From the NCBI RefSeq assembly GCF_002286775.1, contig NZ_NSGJ01000042.1, forward strand, positions 1 to 45,446: a stretch of 45,446 nt of DNA. Reading direction: 5' to 3'. Positions within the stretch are counted from its first letter, which is position 1. Each line of letters opens with the position of its first letter. Below the pieces are notes generated by a model that saw only the letters and a list, made by a program, of their open reading frames with translations, had not been told where the DNA came from and made no database searches. The stretch is from Myroides sp. N17-2. Its GTDB lineage: Bacteria > Bacteroidota > Bacteroidia > Flavobacteriales > Flavobacteriaceae. This document shows, piece by piece, positions 26,320 through 35,766 of this stretch. The translations under genes were made by a program, and so were the position numbers.

Positions 26320-27534
26320 ATGAAAAAGTCAATCATATTTTTATCCCTAGCTACGAGCATTTTACTATTTAGTTGTAAAAATGCTGAAGGAGGTAATTCC
26401 GAAGAGAAAACAGAACAATCTACTCCTTCTAAAGAATCTAGCGATCAAGCTAAGAAAGAAGGCGAATCTGCAAATAAAGAAGTAGAGTTAACACAAGCTC
26501 AATACACTGCTTCAAAAATTCAATTAGGCCAATTACTTCAAAAAAACTTAAGTAATGTAGTACGCGTAAATGGTAATACAGAATTACCTGCACAGAGTCA
26601 AGCGGATGTATCCTCTTTTCTAAGTGGAACAGTGACTAATATTTCTGTTAATCTGGGAGATTATGTAAAAAAAGGACAAACAATTGCTACTATTGACAGT
26701 CCTGAATACATACAACTGAGAGAAGAGTACACCATATCTAAAAACACCTTAGATTACTTAGAACTGGAATATAAACGTCAAGAAACATTAAGAGAACAGA
26801 ATGTCAATTCTGCAAAGACTTATCAAAAAACGAAATCAGACTTAAGTATAGAACGTGCTCGATTCCAATCGTTAAGCAATAGGCTAAGTCTAATAAATGC
26901 TGGCGCTGGTTCTAAATCAATTAGAATAGTATCACCTATAAGTGGTAATATTTCAGCGATTCCAATTAAAATCGGATCAAGTGTTATCGCTGGACAGTCT
27001 TTATTTTCTATCGTGGATAATTCTAAACTACACTTAGATTTGATGGTATATGAAAAAGATCTTCCTTCTATTAAAGTAGGGCAAAAAGTATCATTCTCAT
27101 TTACTAATATCAACAAATCAGAAGTTACAGCTACTATTTTTAGTATCAGTAAGTCATTTGAACCAGGAACCAAAACAGTACTTGTTCACGCAAACATAGA
27201 TAAAACAGAAGAAACATTAATTCCAGGATTATACGTTAATGCTTTAGTGCACATTGGTGAAAAAACAGTAGAAGCCCTTCCTAACGAAGCCATTATTAAA
27301 GCCGATGGACGTGAATTTATCTTTATTTTAGAAGATATTGAAGAAGAAAAAGGAGTAAAAAGTTATCATTTCGAAAGAATCGAAGTCAAATCAGGAGTGT
27401 CTGAATTAGGGTATACCCAAATTACACTTTTACAAGACCTACCTGAAGATAGCCAAATCGTTTTTTCTGGAGCATACTATATACAAAGCCATTTAGCCAA
27501 AACAGATGGCGGTGCACCTGAACATGGACACTAA
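26320..27534 (+). CDS. RND efflux periplasmic adaptor lipoprotein (CusB/CzcB type)
   Basis: A 404-residue membrane-fusion protein. A lipobox (LLFSC, Cys about 19) anchors it. A charged, low-complexity linker (about 22-55) is followed by the barrel-sandwich/lipoyl halves (GTVTNISVNLGDYVKKGQTIATI, then IVSPISGNISAIPIKIGSSV), a hairpin of helices between them, a beta-barrel (DLMVYEKDLPSIKVGQKVSF) and a membrane-proximal domain. It begins ten bases after the pump gene and completes the tripartite system with the fused pump/outer-membrane factor. The C-terminus ends in GGAPEHGH, which could bind metal weakly. Confidence 0.92.
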   Translation: MKKSIIFLSLATSILLFSCKNAEGGNSEEKTEQSTPSKESSDQAKKEGESANKEVELTQAQYTASKIQLGQLLQKNLSNVVRVNGNTELPAQSQADVSSFLSGTVTNISVNLGDYVKKGQTIATIDSPEYIQLREEYTISKNTLDYLELEYKRQETLREQNVNSAKTYQKTKSDLSIERARFQSLSNRLSLINAGAGSKSIRIVSPISGNISAIPIKIGSSVIAGQSLFSIVDNSKLHLDLMVYEKDLPSIKVGQKVSFSFTNINKSEVTATIFSISKSFEPGTKTVLVHANIDKTEETLIPGLYVNALVHIGEKTVEALPNEAIIKADGREFIFILEDIEEEKGVKSYHFERIEVKSGVSELGYTQITLLQDLPEDSQIVFSGAYYIQSHLAKTDGGAPEHGH

Positions 27535-27550
27535 AACTAATCTTAAAAAA

Positions 27551-27580
27551 CAACCAGGTGTTTAAACCTGGTTGTTTTTA
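27551..27580 (+). terminator. intrinsic terminator of the efflux operon
   Basis: CAACCAGGT, six bases, ACCTGGTTG, then TTTTTA. A nine-pair perfect stem 17 bp after the adaptor stop. Confidence 0.88.
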
Positions 27581-27640
27581 AAATTCCTTATCAATATTAC
27601 CCTCAAAAGTAGAATACGTTTAACTAATGATTCCATCAAC

Positions 27641-29041
27641 ATGAAACTAAAATTCTTATTTGTATTATTTGTTCTATTTAATGCACTAAACTTAAGCGCA
27701 AATTCAAACACACTTAACTTTAAAAATACAGAAGATTATTCATTTCAGATCATTTCTTCCGATACATTAATACCAAAAAACTTTTGGCAAAAAGATGCAG
27801 TCAAAATAACTTTTGTACCTACTGTTTTCTTTGGAGCTACAGCTGTAACTTGGAACGGAAGAGAACATATTCTTGAAACAAGGAATAAATATATTCCTGA
27901 GTTCAAAAATACTTTTGATGATTATTTGCAATATGGGCCAGGGGCATTAGCTTTTGGTCTAAAAGCTGCAGGAGTAAAAGGAAGAAATAATATGAGACGT
28001 AGTATTTATAACTACGCAGGTAGTATGTTGATTACAGGGCTTTTTGTTAATAGCTTAAAATATACAACTAAGGTAATGAGACCTGATGGTAGTACAGCCA
28101 ATTCATGGCCTTCTGGTCATGCCGCAACAGCTTTTTCTAATGCCGCTTTTTTAGATAAAGAATATGGTTTAGTTAACCCTGCTTATTCTATAACTGGGTA
28201 TGGAATGGCTATTATGACGGGTGTGGGGCGTAGTATAAATAATAGACACTGGTCTTCAGATATTTTAGCAGGTGCCGGATTCGGTATCCTATCAACCAAT
28301 CTAGCTTATTTTTTTATTGATAAAATCTATGGAAACCAAGGTGATAACTTGAGCCTATTGTCCAAGTTTGAAGGTAATGAAAACCCATCTTTTTTAGCAG
28401 TAAAATTAGGAGCAAGCTTTAACAGTAATAACTTATTAGAATTACACAAAGATGGGCCAGATGCGAAAGTTGGCTGGGAAGCTGGTTTTGAAGGAGCTTA
28501 CTTCTTTAATAAATCAATAGGAATAGGAGGAGATTTTACAATATCAGGTTACCCCCTCTCTCAGAATAATGTAAATGGTTTAGAAAACCCAGAAGTATTT
28601 AAAGATTATAATTTATCTTATACAAGTTCTGCTTTAGGTTTTATGAATTTTGGAATAGGTCCCTATTATGCTTTTCATTTTAGTGACAGCTTCAATTTAA
28701 TGTTAAAAACTACAGCAGGGTATGCTTTTGGTGCAACGGGAAAAATTGAAGCAAAACAAAACGACAGTACTATATTTTTACCTGATACTATAAAAGATAA
28801 TATGACTGTTGCTTCATACAAACCTCATAGCTCTTTTAGATGGTCAGCAGGTAGCTCATTAACTTACAACTTAACAGATCAATTAGGTCTAACATTATAT
28901 GTTGACTATTCTAGTACAAAACCAACAATAATTTATACTCCTGAAAACCCTCTATTAAATTTAGATTCTAACAAACCTAATTCTAATAAGGCAGATTTGC
29001 ACTATGTAGCATCAGGATTAAGACTTACAGCTTATTTCTAA
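27641..29041 (+). CDS. PAP2-family phosphatase with a C-terminal outer-membrane-like domain
   Basis: The start is placed at 27641, because translation then begins with a clear signal peptide (MKLKFLFVLFVLFNALNLSA). The upstream in-frame ATG at 27572 lies inside the previous terminator. Residues about 45-225 hold the PAP2 (acid phosphatase) motifs: KYTTKVMRPDG, SWPSGHAATAFSNAAF, and GRSINNRHWSSDIL, giving the Lys/Arg, PSGH and RxxxxxHxxxD set. This points to a membrane-associated lipid or polyprenyl phosphate phosphatase. The last about 220 residues are glycine- and aromatic-rich beta strands ending in a terminal Phe, like an outer-membrane barrel. It is separate from the efflux operon by a terminator. 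Substrate unknown. Confidence 0.82.
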   Translation: MKLKFLFVLFVLFNALNLSANSNTLNFKNTEDYSFQIISSDTLIPKNFWQKDAVKITFVPTVFFGATAVTWNGREHILETRNKYIPEFKNTFDDYLQYGPGALAFGLKAAGVKGRNNMRRSIYNYAGSMLITGLFVNSLKYTTKVMRPDGSTANSWPSGHAATAFSNAAFLDKEYGLVNPAYSITGYGMAIMTGVGRSINNRHWSSDILAGAGFGILSTNLAYFFIDKIYGNQGDNLSLLSKFEGNENPSFLAVKLGASFNSNNLLELHKDGPDAKVGWEAGFEGAYFFNKSIGIGGDFTISGYPLSQNNVNGLENPEVFKDYNLSYTSSALGFMNFGIGPYYAFHFSDSFNLMLKTTAGYAFGATGKIEAKQNDSTIFLPDTIKDNMTVASYKPHSSFRWSAGSSLTYNLTDQLGLTLYVDYSSTKPTIIYTPENPLLNLDSNKPNSNKADLHYVASGLRLTAYF

Positions 29042-29158
29042 TAATAAAAGGACTTTTTTTAAAGACTACTAAATCCAATATAAAGTAGTTACATCAATTA
29101 TGATAGATTATTCACGGAGCTTTATTTAATTTTAAACACAACATTAATTTTTATAAAT

Positions 29159-29347
29159 ATGGGACATCATGGTAGTAATCACAGACCGGTTTGGGGAAAC
29201 AATCCTGGATCAGGTAATCATCATGGACAAGCATGGGGAAACAATTCAGGATCAAGCAATCATCATAGAAGAGGTTGCTTTAGAAATTTTGTCTTATTCT
29301 TTGGAATAGGAATAGGAATTACAGGAGCTTTACTTTATTTTTTATAA
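29159..29347 (+). CDS. tiny His/Gly/Asn-rich protein with one membrane helix
   Basis: A 62-residue protein that I do not recognise. Residues 1-38 contain two imperfect copies of a WGNN-x-GSxNHH unit (about 12-23 and 26-37) and three HH pairs; after a basic HRRGCFRN there is a single hydrophobic helix to the C-terminus (about 44-62). The layout suggests a membrane-anchored cytoplasmic or periplasmic metal-binding tail. It has normal codon use, an upstream gap of 117 bp and its own terminator, so it is likely expressed. Its position beside metal-export genes supports, but does not prove, a metal role. Confidence 0.6.
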   Translation: MGHHGSNHRPVWGNNPGSGNHHGQAWGNNSGSSNHHRRGCFRNFVLFFGIGIGITGALLYFL

Positions 29348-29387
29348 AATTGTAATTAAAAATCCTCATAAAAATGATAATATAAAA

Positions 29388-29416
29388 GAGCTACCTTGTC
29401 TAGGTAGCTTTTTTAT
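29388..29416 (+). terminator. intrinsic terminator of the His-rich peptide gene
   Basis: AGCTACC, seven bases, GGTAGCT, then TTTTTATT. Confidence 0.82.
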
Positions 29417-30005
29417 TATACAATAGATATCACTGCAAACTTTGTAAAATCATAGCAAAACTATTTTAGTTATTACTTAATTTTTTTCTTAAACAATTAA
29501 TAAACAGTAATTTGACACACTTGTATTAAAAATCATGTATACAATAGTTTTGAAATAATATAAGCAGGTTAACATCTGTCATAAAAATGGACTTATCTGT
29601 AAATATGAACTAATAGAATTACCACTGTTTCTCTTTAAAACGCTCCCTACTTTTACTCAAAATGAAACTAAATATACACCCCGACAACACAATAATACCA
29701 TAACAAGTATGTCATTTCATAACAAAATACATCAAATTACATTAGTTAACTAATAATATAAAATAAACACAACAAAACACTGAAAAACAAAATAAAAATA
29801 AACAAAAGCTAAAACTAATATTTTTACTAAAATATTCGCTTCCATCAATCAAAAAAACAGGTTATTATTTAACTTTTTAGTACTTTTTTAATACATTTAA
29901 AATCATTATATTTGATTTTAACCTAATTTGCTAAGGTGAGCTATTAGGTGAGTTGGTTTTTTACAAACAAGACAATTGATTGATTTAAAGATATTTACGA
30001 GGAGC
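29417..30005. other. AT-rich non-coding stretch with a promoter-like box
   Basis: About 590 bp with no gene. The sequence is very AT-rich up to 29900. A TATATTTG box at 29907-29914 (plus strand) would start a short transcript running into the tRNA 3' fragment and its terminator. A GGTGAGCTATTAGGTGAGTT segment follows, slightly reminiscent of a tRNA D-arm, but no complete tRNA can be folded. Confidence 0.45.
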
Positions 30006-30029
30006 GGTTCGAATCCTGCCACCCCGACG
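30006..30029 (+). other. tRNA 3'-end fragment, candidate attachment-site scar
   Basis: GGTTCGAATCC followed by TGCCACCCCGAC is the T-loop, the 3' half of the T-arm, the acceptor 3' strand (CACCCCG) and discriminator A of a tRNA. The 5' half of the T-stem does not pair (AGCGG instead of GCAGG) and there is no 5' acceptor strand upstream. The acceptor sequence fits tRNA-Pro best, which is inference. Integrating elements commonly recombine into exactly this part of tRNA genes and leave such a copy. Confidence 0.65.
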
Positions 30030-30066
30030 AAAGGAATCACTTTTTAAGTAATTCCTTTTTTTATTT
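30030..30066 (+). terminator. intrinsic terminator directly after the tRNA fragment
   Basis: AAAGGAAT, C, ACTT, TTT, AAGT, A, ATTCCTTT, then TTTTATTT. Its place straight after the tRNA end suggests it is the original tRNA terminator. Confidence 0.85.
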
Positions 30067-30364
30067 ATACCAACGTCCCAGTCACTATATCTAAAACAAG
30101 GGATCATAGTCAAAAGTTGGGGACTAAGCAAAAAAGGCTAGTTAATCTAAAGAGAAAAAACTTCTTATCCCTAACCCCTCTATACATCTACGGAAGTATT
30201 TGAGACAAGAGCTCATCAAGATTGGGTCAAAAATTCTTCAGTAGAAAGGTTTTATAGCAGAACAATATTGTCGTAATGTTGAACAAGTGTTGAAGAGGTT
30301 GTATAAAGTTATTTTTAGAAACAGTAGGTCATAGGTCCTAATCCTACCTCTTAAACAGATTGGC
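30067..30364. other. gap with no recognisable gene
   Basis: Nearly 300 bp between the terminator and the convergent membrane-protein gene. A short open stretch at about 30257-30330 reads like protein (AEQYCRNVEQVLKRLYKVIF) but is too short to identify. Confidence 0.4.
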
Positions 30365-31381
30365 TTAGAATAACTTCATATCACCGTCTTTTATCCAATC
30401 TTTCTTTTTCATTACAAAATAAATTATATAAGATAAAACCATAGGTAATATAATTTGTAAGCCTATAATAGCTAATAGAATATAGGCCGTTGAATACGAT
30501 GCCTTCATCGCATTAAAAGTTCCTATTTGACCAACTAATCCACAGCTTCCCATTCCTGACTCTAAGGCAGTATTTTGCATATCAAAGAACAAAATTGCTA
30601 TTGGCCCAAGTATAGCAGCCGTTAATGTAGGTGGGATCCATATCTTCCAATTCTTATAAATGTTGGGTACTTGTAACATACTTGTACCGATACCTTGAGC
30701 TAGTACTCCTTTTATACCATTGTCTTTATAACTGATTGTCGCAAAACCAATCATTTGGGCACAACAACCTATTGTCGCAGCTCCTGCCGCTAATCCATCC
30801 AATTGCAACATCAGACACAAAGCTGCTGATGAAATAGGTAATGTCAAAACCATCCCTACTACTACAGCAATAACAATTCCCATAACTAAGGGATTAGATT
30901 CAGTAGAAAGGATTATAACTTGCCCGATCCACTGCATAAGCTGATTTACACTAGGCCCTATCAATTGTGCTAAAGCTACTCCTACTAACACAGTAACTAC
31001 GGGTGTAATCACTATGTCTATTCTTGTTTCACCTGCTACTGCCTTTCCTATTTCTACTGCTATAATAGTTGCAATAAATACACCTAATGGGCCACCTAAT
31101 TGATAAGCTGCTACTCCTACAACAGCAGAAGAAAACAACACTAATTGTGGAGCTCTTAAACTATATGCAATAGCAAGTGCTATTACTGGACCTGTAGCTT
31201 GATTAGCAAAAGGCCAAACTACTTCTTTTAAGAATGAAATATTAAACTCCTCTCCTATTGTCTTTAGAATAGTTCCTACTAGTAAAGTTGCAAATAATCC
31301 GTAGGCCATTGCTCCCATAGCATCAATAAAGTAGCGCTTACTCGAAATTTGTATGTCTTTTTTTTGTAGAAACTGTTTCAT
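30365..31381 (-). CDS. PfoR-type PTS IIC-like membrane protein
   Basis: A 338-residue, strongly hydrophobic protein with about nine or ten membrane helices. It matches the PTS_EIIC_2 / PfoR family: start ISSKRYFIDAMGAMAYGLFA, then a SLRAPQLVLFSS segment, VVGMVLTLPISSAAL, and the conserved GLAAGAATIGCCAQMIGFA. Members are annotated as PTS sugar transporter subunit IIC, but no IIA, IIB or HPr genes are near, and Bacteroidota seldom have sugar PTS, so sugar transport by phosphorylation is doubtful here. It is divergent from the next secreted-protein gene. Confidence 0.8.
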   Translation of the reverse strand: MKQFLQKKDIQISSKRYFIDAMGAMAYGLFATLLVGTILKTIGEEFNISFLKEVVWPFANQATGPVIALAIAYSLRAPQLVLFSSAVVGVAAYQLGGPLGVFIATIIAVEIGKAVAGETRIDIVITPVVTVLVGVALAQLIGPSVNQLMQWIGQVIILSTESNPLVMGIVIAVVVGMVLTLPISSAALCLMLQLDGLAAGAATIGCCAQMIGFATISYKDNGIKGVLAQGIGTSMLQVPNIYKNWKIWIPPTLTAAILGPIAILFFDMQNTALESGMGSCGLVGQIGTFNAMKASYSTAYILLAIIGLQIILPMVLSYIIYFVMKKKDWIKDGDMKLF

Positions 31382-31538
31382 TGTTTTGGGGATTATAAAA
31401 GAAAATAGACTTATTATATTGTAAAATCACACGCTGATTAAACTGAGGTAAAATTATCAATAATTATAGAAGTAATGAACTACTTTTAAATGTTAATATA
31501 ATTCGGTAAATTAGTATCTTCATTAACAATTTCAATAA

Positions 31539-32894
31539 ATGAACACCTATCACACTTGTATTAAATCCATTAAGTCAATAGCTTTAATACTTATCCTATT
31601 ACTTCCTTCTTATATAATGGCTCAGTCGCCTACTGTGTTAGATAAGCTTATTACATTAGAAAGTTATGAAAAACTGTATAAAGCTAATTCATTTGACTAT
31701 AATAATGAATACTTCAAATCTAATGACAAAGGGCTGTGGAATAATGTCCCTGTAAAGGAAGTATATTTTTATGAAGATTACTTTATGTGTTCTATTGATA
31801 GTTCTGTTAAAAATACTGCAACGCAATTAGCTGCTTATTTAGAAAAAACATATCCTAATAACCTAATAGTTAAAGAAGACTATTACGAACGTATTTATAA
31901 GGTTGTTACACGAGGTTTTAGTATTGTTTTTACAGCCAAAGTTAAAGAAGGCAAAGAAATAGAGGAAAATACTAAAGGTGAACTAAAAGTTAGATTTACC
32001 AAGGTTGTTGATAATCCTCTTGCTAATTTGTCAGATGAATTAAAGTCGAATGCAAATGGTATTAGCTGTCAATTACAAGTCGAATGTTATAATGTTGTCC
32101 CAACTATTTTTGCTGATGGCATTCCTATATTATCTAAAAAAGACGAAGATAAGTATTCACATTATGAAACGGTTACTCTTAATAAATATATCCTAAATTC
32201 AGAGATGCCTATTGATTTGTCTTTTATCCTTACACCCGGTATAGATGATAATGGTAATGTTATGACTAAGATCCCCAAAGACTCTTATGCTAAAATGTTT
32301 ATTGAATACATAAATGCTAAGGGAGATATTATAAAAAAAGTTGACTTATTTGATAATAAAGCTTACGTAACAGATACAATTGTAAATAATGGTGAAACAC
32401 AATACTCCAGCTACACAGGGACAAATGATTATACGAAGAAAGACATTCGATTTAATCATCAACTAAAAGCTACAGTAGATTATAAACTAACAGGATGGTC
32501 TAATGGTAAAGATTTGCGCAAAGAAAAGAAGTTAGAAGAACGAATAAAACAATTCTATGCAGATTACGCAGCTTTAATCTTGAGTAAAAATATCAATCAG
32601 ATTACACAACTATTATATAATTCTTATCTAGAGAAGTACACTTATAACTATAATAGTACTGAACTGAAATCTTATAAAGAATATGCTTATTTAGAATTTA
32701 TGCTCGAAAATTCTTTCAAAATAGTAACAGCACAGCAAACCAAACTTCATATTAGTAATAATGGACAATTAGCATATCTAGAAGCAATAGATAAAACTTC
32801 TTATCTAAAAGCAGTAGGATTAGATTATATAAAGAATATATCTTTCCTATTTTACATAGATAATAATACAAACGAATTAAAAATCATCCGATGA
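31539..32894 (+). CDS. secreted protein of unknown function
   Basis: A 451-residue protein that I do not recognise. The N-terminus is a signal peptide (ALILILLLPSYIMAQ, cleavage near AQ-S at about 29). The mature part mixes beta strands and helices; an acidic/basic stretch at about 325-345 (KDLRKEKKLEERIKQFYADY) looks helical. There are no Cys pairs, lipobox or C-terminal secretion domain. Its stop overlaps the start of the next gene (ATGA), so the two are translated together and probably act together. Confidence 0.6.
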   Translation: MNTYHTCIKSIKSIALILILLLPSYIMAQSPTVLDKLITLESYEKLYKANSFDYNNEYFKSNDKGLWNNVPVKEVYFYEDYFMCSIDSSVKNTATQLAAYLEKTYPNNLIVKEDYYERIYKVVTRGFSIVFTAKVKEGKEIEENTKGELKVRFTKVVDNPLANLSDELKSNANGISCQLQVECYNVVPTIFADGIPILSKKDEDKYSHYETVTLNKYILNSEMPIDLSFILTPGIDDNGNVMTKIPKDSYAKMFIEYINAKGDIIKKVDLFDNKAYVTDTIVNNGETQYSSYTGTNDYTKKDIRFNHQLKATVDYKLTGWSNGKDLRKEKKLEERIKQFYADYAALILSKNINQITQLLYNSYLEKYTYNYNSTELKSYKEYAYLEFMLENSFKIVTAQQTKLHISNNGQLAYLEAIDKTSYLKAVGLDYIKNISFLFYIDNNTNELKIIR

Positions 32895-34693
32895 GAACAT
32901 ATCTGAGTACACTTATATTTCTTTTAATCAGTCAAGTAACTCTAGCACAAGTTGACTTAGAAAAATATAATAACACCACTACAAATCAAGAGTATATTGA
33001 TTTACTTGCAGATGATTTAAAAAAACTTGAGAGATTTGTTAGTTTCTTTAGTAAAAATAGTGATGAACCTAGAACGCCTTCTGAAGTAGCTCCTTTAAAA
33101 GTAGCTTTTAATCAACACGATTATGATGTAAACATTGATCAAGTAACCCAGGCTAATATTCAATTTACAGATTTGATGAAAGATGATTTTATTAGTATAA
33201 AACTTGTTCAAGATCCTTCTATCTATCGATCACTAGACGATATTAAAGCTCCTGTCTATCTAAAAAAGGTGTACTATCATGACGGAACAACACAAAATAT
33301 AGAAACAAAAACAAATATTAATACTCACTTTACACCTGACCTAGAACTTACTAAAGCAGTGGATAAAATAGATATTGAAATTGCTTTTTCGACAGTTAAA
33401 AAAATCGATAGTTTAGTTCTTCCTGCTAAGGTTAATCAAAAAGTGACATATCATGGGGTAGATATTGAAGTAATAGAAGTATCGGATAAAGGAATACTAT
33501 TTAAAACATCATCAGACGAACTGAAGCTAGATGAGATTCAAGCTATCTTAAAAGATAAAAGACGTGTTAGTAGTTATAGCTCTCAACGATCTGGCATGCA
33601 CCCAAAAGAGTTTAACCTTTTTATAAAAAATTCAGTCAAGAAAATCGATGATATCATCGCATATGCTAATGCTAATATAGAGATGGAACATTCTCAATTC
33701 AAAAGTGTCGTAGGAGCTAAGTTAAGCGATTTAGAAGCGCAATTATCAACTGAATTTAATAAATCAGAAGGAGTTAGTTATCACTATCATGAATTTGGTA
33801 AACCTGTAGATAAACTTGTTATTTATAATAATAACGAAACTTATGAAAGAAGTATAACTAAGACTCTAACTAATCGAGAACCAAAATCTCGTTACATTGG
33901 TTCTAAGGGCGGTAAAACATTAATTTACAACCAAGATTTAAAACTAGTAAAAGAGTTTTCGAGCAAGTATTTTTTTATAAATGATTATTACTTTGAAACT
34001 GATCTACAATATTTTTATTTAAATGATAAACTTGAAATGCAGCCTCTTAGTTACTACAAAGTAAATAATATCTTAAATAACTTTGTGGTAATACAAGAAG
34101 ATGATGAATCGCCTCAAGAATTAGTTGATCCCACAAATAAGAAGATAATGAATGTAGATAGTTATGAGGAAGATAAAGATTTTAAGTATGCACTGATAGC
34201 GTCTAATAATTCTTATTATCTTTTAAACAACAAGAGTCTTACACCTGTAAAAATCAACAATGTAGATAAGGTAAGAACTGCTGATAAAGGGTATTTTGTC
34301 GTAATGAAAGATGAAAAGTATGGCTTTATGAATACAGAAGGCCAGATTGTTGTTCCTATTCAGTATGATGAAGTGAAAAGTTTTTCTTCTATGACAGACT
34401 TATTACCTACGGATTTACTATTTGCTGTAAAACAGAAAGACAAATGGGGGTTTGTAGATGTAAATAATAAAACGGTCATTCCTTTTATTTATAGTGGTGT
34501 TAAGGGAACTTTCTCTTATGGAATAGCTTTGGTATATTTAGATGATGCTCTAGGGTTAATTAACTTGAAGAATGAAAAGAAGTCTAAGTTTATAGATGGA
34601 AACTATTCATCATCAAGTAATTTTGGAAAGAGAATGATAAACTTAAGTGATAGTACCTATAACTATAAGGGAGATAAAGAAATTGATAATTAA
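32891..34693 (+). CDS. secreted WG-repeat protein
   Basis: A 600-residue protein with signal peptide MRTYLSTLIFLLISQVTLAQ. Residues about 40-430 are not recognised. The C-terminal part holds WG (KWG-type) repeats: MKDEKYGFMNTEGQIVVPI and VKQKDKWGFVDVNNKTVIPF, with a degenerate third (LDDALGLINLKNEK). WG repeats are beta units found in many surface or periplasmic Bacteroidota proteins, probably for binding. The ATG overlaps the stop of the previous gene by four bases. Confidence 0.72.
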   Translation: MRTYLSTLIFLLISQVTLAQVDLEKYNNTTTNQEYIDLLADDLKKLERFVSFFSKNSDEPRTPSEVAPLKVAFNQHDYDVNIDQVTQANIQFTDLMKDDFISIKLVQDPSIYRSLDDIKAPVYLKKVYYHDGTTQNIETKTNINTHFTPDLELTKAVDKIDIEIAFSTVKKIDSLVLPAKVNQKVTYHGVDIEVIEVSDKGILFKTSSDELKLDEIQAILKDKRRVSSYSSQRSGMHPKEFNLFIKNSVKKIDDIIAYANANIEMEHSQFKSVVGAKLSDLEAQLSTEFNKSEGVSYHYHEFGKPVDKLVIYNNNETYERSITKTLTNREPKSRYIGSKGGKTLIYNQDLKLVKEFSSKYFFINDYYFETDLQYFYLNDKLEMQPLSYYKVNNILNNFVVIQEDDESPQELVDPTNKKIMNVDSYEEDKDFKYALIASNNSYYLLNNKSLTPVKINNVDKVRTADKGYFVVMKDEKYGFMNTEGQIVVPIQYDEVKSFSSMTDLLPTDLLFAVKQKDKWGFVDVNNKTVIPFIYSGVKGTFSYGIALVYLDDALGLINLKNEKKSKFIDGNYSSSSNFGKRMINLSDSTYNYKGDKEIDN

Positions 34694-34719
34694 CAAAGAA
34701 TAAGTTCTAAACCTACAAA

Positions 34720-34747
34720 AAAAGCCATACATCTCTGTATGGCTTTT
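34720..34747. terminator. bidirectional terminator between the WG-repeat gene and rluF
   Basis: AAAAGCCATAC, six bases, GTATGGCTTTT. T-runs follow on both strands, as expected between convergent genes. Confidence 0.85.
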
Positions 34748-34766
34748 ATCTCTTAAAGAGAAAAGG

Positions 34767-35720
34767 TTACTCCTCTCTTCTTCTATTTCTTAATCTTTCG
34801 TTCTTTACCTCTTTAGGTTTATTGGTACTCTCATTTTTCTCCCTATCGAAGTTGCGTTTAGGACGTCTATCATTACCGTTATTCGCATCTCGCCTACCTA
34901 AGTATTTACCATTATTATCTCTCCTACCTGAATCCTTCCCTGTAGTCATACGGCGGCGAATACTCTGCTGACTTTCTTCATTTCTATTTAAGCTAGCCTC
35001 TTCAGTCATTACAGAAGGTTCGATTAAACGATTAAGCTCATCTAGCTCTTCCTGCTTTAAATTTCTATATGTTCCTACAGGTACATCTAAAGAAATATTG
35101 ATAATACGGATACGCTTTAGAGCGACTACATCATAATCAAAATACTCACACATACGACGAATCTGTCTATTTAACCCTTGGGTTAAGAATATTCTGAATA
35201 CCGTCTTACTAATAGCTTCTACACGACACTTCTTAGTTACTGTATCTAGGATAGGAACTCCTGCTCCCATTCGTTGAATAAAACGATCTGTAAGAGGTTT
35301 ATTAACTGTTACTATATATTCTTTCTCGTGATTATTCTTTTGACGTAATATTTTATTTACAATATCACCATCATTAGTCATCAGAATTAATCCTTCACTA
35401 TCTTTATCTAACCTTCCTATTGGAAAAATACGCGTAGGATAATTAATGTAATCAACGATATTATCACGTACAGTAGTATTCGTTGTACACTCTATCCCTA
35501 CAGGTTTATAGAAAGCTAAATAAATATTCTCCTCTTGTTTATTAACAATCAACTGACCGTTAACACATATTTCATCATCCTCCGTCACTTTAGTTCCCAT
35601 CTCTGGCACAACACCATTAACAGTCACTCTTCCCTTATCAATCAATTTATCTGCTTCTCTACGAGAACAGTATCCTACTTCGGACAAATATTTATTTAAA
35701 CGTGTTTGTGTTTTTTCCAT
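34767..35720 (-). CDS. rluF: 23S rRNA pseudouridine(2604) synthase RluF
   Basis: A 317-residue enzyme that isomerises a uridine of 23S rRNA to pseudouridine. N-terminal S4 RNA-binding domain (about 6-65, [18 protein letters not shown]), then the RsuA-type catalytic domain with the catalytic Asp in [18 protein letters not shown]. RluF-specific signatures: [35 protein letters not shown] and [12 protein letters not shown]. Residues about 245-317 form an added, very basic, Arg/Asn-rich disordered tail ([20 protein letters not shown]), common in Bacteroidota versions, which may bind RNA. Monocistronic, between terminators. Confidence 0.92.
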   Translation of the reverse strand: MEKTQTRLNKYLSEVGYCSRREADKLIDKGRVTVNGVVPEMGTKVTEDDEICVNGQLIVNKQEENIYLAFYKPVGIECTTNTTVRDNIVDYINYPTRIFPIGRLDKDSEGLILMTNDGDIVNKILRQKNNHEKEYIVTVNKPLTDRFIQRMGAGVPILDTVTKKCRVEAISKTVFRIFLTQGLNRQIRRMCEYFDYDVVALKRIRIINISLDVPVGTYRNLKQEELDELNRLIEPSVMTEEASLNRNEESQQSIRRRMTTGKDSGRRDNNGKYLGRRDANNGNDRRPKRNFDREKNESTNKPKEVKNERLRNRRREE

Positions 35721-35766
35721 GCTACAAAATTAGCTATTTTCTCAGCTATAAAACAATGGTTTACGA

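Noticed and set aside
27572..27640. Upstream start for the PAP2 gene
   Set aside because: That start falls within the terminator of the efflux operon, and using it would bury the clear signal peptide that begins at 27641.
29920..30029. A complete tRNA gene
   Set aside because: Only the T-loop, the 3' half of the T-stem and the acceptor 3' strand are present; the 5' acceptor strand, D-arm and anticodon arm cannot be found and the T-stem does not pair.
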